Positions 57,131 through 64,000 of a DNA stretch of 64,000 nucleotides are shown here, in pieces. The DNA comes from Nocardioides bizhenqiangii (lineage in GTDB: Bacteria; Actinomycetota; Actinomycetes; Propionibacteriales; Nocardioidaceae), in assembly GCF_034661235.1 (NCBI RefSeq), contig NZ_CP141059.1:992001-1056000 (forward strand), written 5' to 3'. The notes below the pieces were generated by a model. The model was not told where the DNA came from. It saw only the letters and a list, made by a program, of their open reading frames with translations, and made no database searches. The first letter of the stretch is position 1; every line of letters starts with the position of its first letter. The position numbers were made by a program, and so were the translations under genes.

Positions 57131-58459
57131 GTGATCACCCGCAGAGACACGATCCGACTTGCCGCACTGGCGGCGCTGGTCCAGCCACTGTTGAGCGCGT
57201 GCGGTGGAGGCAGCAGCGACGACGGCAGGCACGCGGGACCGCCCGTGGGTGACGGCGGCCCGCTCGAGCTGGTCCGGTCGTACGTCGACCGGGTGCCCGG
57301 GGACGCCCGCTCGATCCCGGACGTGGTCGCGGCGATGCACCGCTTCGCGGGCGGCGTGTACGGCGCCCTGCCGAGCGACGGCAACCTGGTGCTGTCGCCG
57401 TACTCCATCGCGGTCGCGCTCGGCATGACGCTCAACGGCGCCGGAGGCACCACCGCAGAGGAAATGCGCCAGGTGCTCGGCGCAGACGACCGGTTCCACG
57501 CCGGCCTCAACGCGCTGACTGCGCACGTCGAGGGTCTGGCCGGCAGGCAGCGGCGGGCCGACGGCAGCGAGGCCGAGGTCGCCCTCGACACCGCCAACCA
57601 GCTGTTCGGACAGCAGGGCGTCGGCTGGGAGGAGGGGTTCCTCGACCCGCTGGCAAAGCAGTACGGCGCCGGGATCCGCATCGTCGACTTCGAGAACGCG
57701 TTCGAGGAGGCCCGGATCCTCATCAACGACTGGGTCGAGCAGCAGACGCACGACCGGATCGTGGACCTGATCCCGGACGGAGTGCTCAACGACCTGACCC
57801 GGTTGGTGCTGGTCAACGCGGTCTATCTCAAGGCGCCTTGGGAGAAGCCGTTCGAGAAGGAGCTGACCGCGCTCGGGCAGTTCCATCTCGCCGACGGAAG
57901 CACCGTTGACGTCGATCTCATGAGCGGACCGGAGGTCGACGGGCAGCTGGCGAGCGGCGACGGCTGGCGGGCCGCTCGGCTCTCCTACGCCGGGAGCCGA
58001 CTGGCGATGACCGTGGTCCTGCCGGACGATGGGCGGCTCGCCGACGTCGAAGGGCTGATCGCGGCCGGCGCGCTGCCCGACGTCCTGGCCGGCGGTCGGA
58101 AGGCCAAGCTCGATCTGTTGCTGCCGAGGTGGACGAATCGCACGAGCGCCCCGCTCGGCGAGATCCTCAAGGAGCTCGGAATGCCGACCGCCTTCGACCC
58201 GGACGCCGCCGACTTCCGCCCGATGACGAGTGAGCACCTACAGCTCTTCATCGCCGCAGTCCTGCATCAGGGGTTCATCGCTGTCGACGAGGACGGCACC
58301 GAGGCAGCCGCGGCCACGGCGGTCGTCGCGCAGCTCGAATCGATGCCGGTGACGACGCCGTTCCACGTCGACCGCCCGTTCCTCTACGTCATCCACGACG
58401 TGGAGCACGGCACCCCGCTCTTCCTCGGTCGGGTCGTCGACCCGACCGAGGAAGGCTGA
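57131..58459 (+). CDS. Serpin family protease inhibitor, probable Tat lipoprotein
   Basis: The 442-residue product starts MITRRDTIRLAALAAL, a twin-arginine-like leader, with lipobox LLSACGGG (Cys24). The serpin core has NLVLSPYSIAVALGM and the C-terminal RPFLYVIHDVEHGTPLFLGRV. The reactive-centre hinge GTEAAAATAVV is of the inhibitory kind (small residues). By standard numbering P1-P1' would be Glu-Ser, but the loop is about two residues longer than antitrypsin, so Ser or Met are also possible. It is convergent with an M36 protease gene 6 bp away. Confidence 0.87.
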   Translation: MITRRDTIRLAALAALVQPLLSACGGGSSDDGRHAGPPVGDGGPLELVRSYVDRVPGDARSIPDVVAAMHRFAGGVYGALPSDGNLVLSPYSIAVALGMTLNGAGGTTAEEMRQVLGADDRFHAGLNALTAHVEGLAGRQRRADGSEAEVALDTANQLFGQQGVGWEEGFLDPLAKQYGAGIRIVDFENAFEEARILINDWVEQQTHDRIVDLIPDGVLNDLTRLVLVNAVYLKAPWEKPFEKELTALGQFHLADGSTVDVDLMSGPEVDGQLASGDGWRAARLSYAGSRLAMTVVLPDDGRLADVEGLIAAGALPDVLAGGRKAKLDLLLPRWTNRTSAPLGEILKELGMPTAFDPDAADFRPMTSEHLQLFIAAVLHQGFIAVDEDGTEAAAATAVVAQLESMPVTTPFHVDRPFLYVIHDVEHGTPLFLGRVVDPTEEG

Positions 58460-58465
58460 GCTGAG

Positions 58466-61336
58466 CTAGTCGTCGTACGCGGCGACCTCCGTGGTGTCCA
58501 TGAACTGGCAGCCGGCGTAGTCGAACGGACAGCCGCTCCAGTCGGGGACCTGCGGCGAGAGCATCACGTACCGGACGGCGCCGACGTTGGGGATCGGTGC
58601 GCCTACCGGGATCTCGACCATGGTGCCGCGATCCTCCGGCGTGAACGTGCCGTCCGCGACGGGCGCGCCCCACGGGCCGGACGGCGTCGGAGCGACGTAG
58701 ATCTCGTAGCCCGCGGTCGACGCGCTGCCCGGGTCACCACAGGTGTTGGACGGGTTGACGCCGAACTCGGTGAGCGTGATCTGCTGCGGCAGCTCGATCA
58801 CGATCTCCTTCGGGTCGACGTCGTCCTCGCTGTCCGCGGGATCGCCGGTGGCCGTCGTGTCGCTGCCCCAGCCGGAGCCCTGCGAGAGGTCGATCGCTTG
58901 GATCGGTCCGCAGCCGATGTCCGTGAGATCCGGCCCGGTGAAGCTGGCGATGCTGGCACCGCCGCTGGCCGACGCCCAGTCCCGCCGGAGCGATGGGTTG
59001 AAGTCGGTCGTCTGCTGTCCGACCACGGTGACCGCCTCCGACTCGGGCTCGTAGCCGTCGAGGGTCGCGACCACCTTCGGCCAGGTGCCCGCGACGACCC
59101 CCGAGATCTGGTACTCGCCGTCGGCGTCGGTCACGTCGGAGTACTCGCTGTGGCCGGCGACCCGGACCACGGCACCCGCGAGCGGGTTGCCGTCGCGGTC
59201 GGTCACCGTTCCGGCGATCCTGCCCTTCAGCGTGCCCGGCGGAGGCGGCACGTTGAAGTCGGCGACCGGGGCGGCGTCGGCGCCGTCGTCCGAGCCGGCG
59301 TAGAACCCGAAGCCGCGGTCGGCGAACTTCCGCCACAGCGCGTCGACGTGGGCCCCGCCGTAGATCGCCTCGTCGGCAGCGATGATCGCGTCGCGCATGT
59401 CGAGCATCGACGGGTCGTCGGGTGCCAGCCGCATGCCCTCGGTGACCACGGTCATCGTGACCCCGTGACGGAGGCGCTCCCGGATGTCGAAGAGCGTCTG
59501 CGCCCAGGCTTCGCCGGCGGCGTGCACCTGGGTGCCGAGCTGGCCGTCCCCGACGTCGTCGTAGGTGTAGCCGCCGTCGTCGCCGGTGAGGATCTGCACG
59601 CACCGCGGTGAGGCCTCGTCCAGTCCGCAGTCCATCGCCTGGGTGCGGGTGACGACGGCGCCTTTGGCGAGGTACAGGTCCAGGCTGAGCTCGCCCGGCT
59701 CCGGGGTGTCGGTCGTGTAGTCACGGAAGAGCAGGTAGTCGAACGCGTAGAAGTCGCTCCAGCCCTCGCCCATCGCGCCGGCCTGGTAGCTGTTGAGCGT
59801 CGAGTGGTTGTTGGAGTTGACGACCAGCCGGTTGGACAGGCCGTGGGTGAACTCGTGTCCGAGGGTGAGGAAGTCGTCGCTCGAGCTCGCGGCCAGGTAC
59901 GGGCTGTAGTTGAGGTACATCTGCATCCGCGGGCGGCGACCGTCGGGCGGGGTGCTGAAGTTGGCGTTGTTGACATGGTTGCCGTCGGGGAAGCCGTCGG
60001 CGGTGTTGGCGCCGTCGATCGCGTTGAGGTCGACCGGGTCGCCGTCCTTGCGGGTGAAGTTGCCGCTGGAGCGATCGAAGCCGAACGGCGGCCGGGAGAG
60101 CCACTTGGCGAACCTGCTCGTGAGGTAGAGGCCCTGGATCGCGTCGTGGGCCATGTTCTTCCGCCAGGAGAAGGCCTGGGTCGGGTCCCACGAGCACTTG
60201 TAGCGCGGTGAGCAGCGGAGCTCGTCCTGTGCTGTGGGGAATCCCTTCAGCCGCATCCGGTACGCCTGCCTGCGGTTCTCGGGCAACGGCGTGGTCTCGC
60301 GGGCCTGACGCTTGTCGTCGTCGTTGAGGTCCGGCCAGACGGTCGCGTACTTGCCCTTCGGGAAGTTCGCATTCGGCAGCAGGAACCCGCGCTTGATCAG
60401 GTTCACGTGGTGCGCACGACCACCGCGCGACCTGCCGGTCGCGCCCGGGTAGTTCTCGTGCACGAACGCGTCGCCGTCGAAGTTGACGGTCGAACGACGG
60501 TAGAGCGTGGAGCCGGTGGCAGAGTCGATCACGTGCTCGTAGCCGGCGGCCGAGCCCGGCTCCGTGTAGGTCAGCCAGGCCGGGCGCAGGCCGCCCGGAG
60601 CGAAGAACCACACCCGGTCGGCCGTGGCGCCGGGCCGTAGGTCCGGTCGGGCGAGACGGGTGTCGGTCACGGCCTTGCGGATGGCGGCGGAGCGCCCGAG
60701 GTGGGAGGACGGCGCCCGGCGGGCAAGGATGCCGAGGCCGGCGATCGGGGCACCCTGCACCGAGATCAGGCGGCCCCTGCGGTCGACATGGGCACGCAGC
60801 CCGTTGCCGAACACCCGGTCACCGGCGACCTGCTGGGCCCAGTAGACGTGGGTGACGCCGTGGATGTCGGTGTACTCGCGCACCTTCACGAAGGTGGAGA
60901 GGTCGGCCCGCTCGAGGCCGAACGCGGCGAGGTGGGCGCGCACGAAGTCGAGCGCCACCGAAGCGGCAGGTCGGCTGCTGGGACCGGTCAGCATCGTGGT
61001 CCGACCGGCCACCTGGTCGGGTGTGCCCGTCAGGGGATCGATGTCGATCACGGCGTCGGGACCGATGCTCCGGCTGAGCCGGGCGACAGCCTTGCCGTTG
61101 GCGCGCACCTGCCGGGCATCGGCACGGGCCCGCCGGTCACCGCTGAGGATGCGCACGTCGTAGTTGGTGAGGGCGGTGGCATCACCGGAGCGATCCGTCG
61201 GCCCCGGCGTCGCCCGGCTGGCAGCCGCGCCGTCCGACGGTCCCGGTACGCCCATGCTGACGACCGCGACGGCGGCCACCGCCCAGGCTCCCACCCACTT
61301 CCTGCGGCTGGTGATGAGTGATGCCGACGAGTTCAT
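58466..61336 (-). CDS. Secreted M36 (fungalysin-type) metalloprotease
   Basis: The 956-residue preproprotein has a signal peptide, an FTP/PepSY-like propeptide (about 55-280) and the catalytic domain with HEFTH (494-498) and third ligand Glu524 in GEGWSDF. Then comes a carboxypeptidase-regulatory-like domain (IAGTVTDRDGNPLAGAVVRV) and a discoidin-like C-terminal domain that may bind surfaces. GGGAGGCGCG precedes the ATG, and a TATGGT box is at 61409-61414. Probably an extracellular nutrient protease. Confidence 0.9.
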   Translation of the reverse strand: MNSSASLITSRRKWVGAWAVAAVAVVSMGVPGPSDGAAASRATPGPTDRSGDATALTNYDVRILSGDRRARADARQVRANGKAVARLSRSIGPDAVIDIDPLTGTPDQVAGRTTMLTGPSSRPAASVALDFVRAHLAAFGLERADLSTFVKVREYTDIHGVTHVYWAQQVAGDRVFGNGLRAHVDRRGRLISVQGAPIAGLGILARRAPSSHLGRSAAIRKAVTDTRLARPDLRPGATADRVWFFAPGGLRPAWLTYTEPGSAAGYEHVIDSATGSTLYRRSTVNFDGDAFVHENYPGATGRSRGGRAHHVNLIKRGFLLPNANFPKGKYATVWPDLNDDDKRQARETTPLPENRRQAYRMRLKGFPTAQDELRCSPRYKCSWDPTQAFSWRKNMAHDAIQGLYLTSRFAKWLSRPPFGFDRSSGNFTRKDGDPVDLNAIDGANTADGFPDGNHVNNANFSTPPDGRRPRMQMYLNYSPYLAASSSDDFLTLGHEFTHGLSNRLVVNSNNHSTLNSYQAGAMGEGWSDFYAFDYLLFRDYTTDTPEPGELSLDLYLAKGAVVTRTQAMDCGLDEASPRCVQILTGDDGGYTYDDVGDGQLGTQVHAAGEAWAQTLFDIRERLRHGVTMTVVTEGMRLAPDDPSMLDMRDAIIAADEAIYGGAHVDALWRKFADRGFGFYAGSDDGADAAPVADFNVPPPPGTLKGRIAGTVTDRDGNPLAGAVVRVAGHSEYSDVTDADGEYQISGVVAGTWPKVVATLDGYEPESEAVTVVGQQTTDFNPSLRRDWASASGGASIASFTGPDLTDIGCGPIQAIDLSQGSGWGSDTTATGDPADSEDDVDPKEIVIELPQQITLTEFGVNPSNTCGDPGSASTAGYEIYVAPTPSGPWGAPVADGTFTPEDRGTMVEIPVGAPIPNVGAVRYVMLSPQVPDWSGCPFDYAGCQFMDTTEVAAYDD

Positions 61337-61475
61337 CGCGCCTCCCGACGTTGTGCGTGCGGTGCTGCAGCGTCGCTGCCCTGTGTTGTCTGCGTAGCCG
61401 ACCTCCGCACCATAAGCGCACCCACCCCCCGGGAGGGAGGATCAGGGAAAAGTCGCCGACGTACACTGGCCCCCC
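61337..61475. promoter_or_regulatory. Divergent promoter region of M36 protease and mfd
   Basis: The region holds a TATGGT box on the minus strand (61409-61414) for the protease gene, with a leader of about 65 nt, and TACACT (61462-61467), 8 nt before the mfd GTG, which is probably leaderless. Confidence 0.45.

Positions 61476-64000
<2,525 letters not shown>

Overview
The window is high-GC DNA from an actinobacterium, most like a Nocardioides-type member of the Propionibacteriales. The evidence is GTG starts, strong third-position GC bias, many leaderless start codons placed 6-8 nt after a TAnnnT box, and gene families typical of that group (DUF2510-AIM24, actinobacterial sarcosine and dimethylglycine oxidases). 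No rRNA, tRNA, CRISPR array, prophage or insertion sequence was recognised.

Left flank (1-8.4 kb). A truncated secreted-protein gene leaves the window at its left edge. A five-gene redox operon follows: a Ser-rich membrane protein, an ApbE flavin transferase, a ferric-reductase-like membrane protein, a NuoF-like protein and a 3Fe-4S ferredoxin. Convergent to it is a unit made of an FAD monooxygenase, a nine-helix membrane protein and a TetR regulator. That unit starts at an 11-bp inverted repeat and is divergent from a truncated haemoglobin. fdhD closes this part.

Centre (8.5-41.2 kb). This is a nearly unbroken catabolic island for choline and glycine betaine. The leftward unit betB-betA-proV-proW-proX takes up betaine or choline and oxidises choline to betaine. 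The rightward unit runs dimethylglycine oxidase - gbcA - gbcB - formaldehyde dehydrogenase - glyA - soxBDAG - sdaA - fdhF/ydeP. It strips the three methyl groups, turns glycine into serine and then pyruvate, and probably oxidises formate to CO2. The methyl carbons pass through tetrahydrofolate: folD makes 10-formyl-THF, purU releases formate, and a molybdopterin enzyme (helped by FdhD) would oxidise it. A folate unit (folD-folP-metF-like-folC, with pabA opposite) appears to supply the cofactor. A BCCT transporter ends the island. An IclR regulator sits in the middle. A repeated 15-bp palindrome, TTGCG-N5-CGCAA, lies upstream of purU, betB, the dimethylglycine oxidase operon and the BCCT gene, with a weak version before folD, so the island is probably one regulon. 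Three hairpin terminators mark its unit boundaries.

Right flank (41.3-64 kb). Mostly single genes: two lipoproteins, a DUF255 thioredoxin-fold protein, a matrixin-like protease, a DUF1353 membrane protein, a methyltransferase, a secreted RTX-like protein, an aldehyde dehydrogenase, RlmC, a haemolysin III protein, an AIM24 protein, a cis-prenyltransferase, a siderophore-interacting protein, a serpin lipoprotein convergent with an M36 metalloprotease, and the first 841 codons of mfd. Many of these have leaderless promoters, unlike the Shine-Dalgarno-led island genes. The mfd gene carries a perfect 18-bp-arm inverted repeat read in frame.
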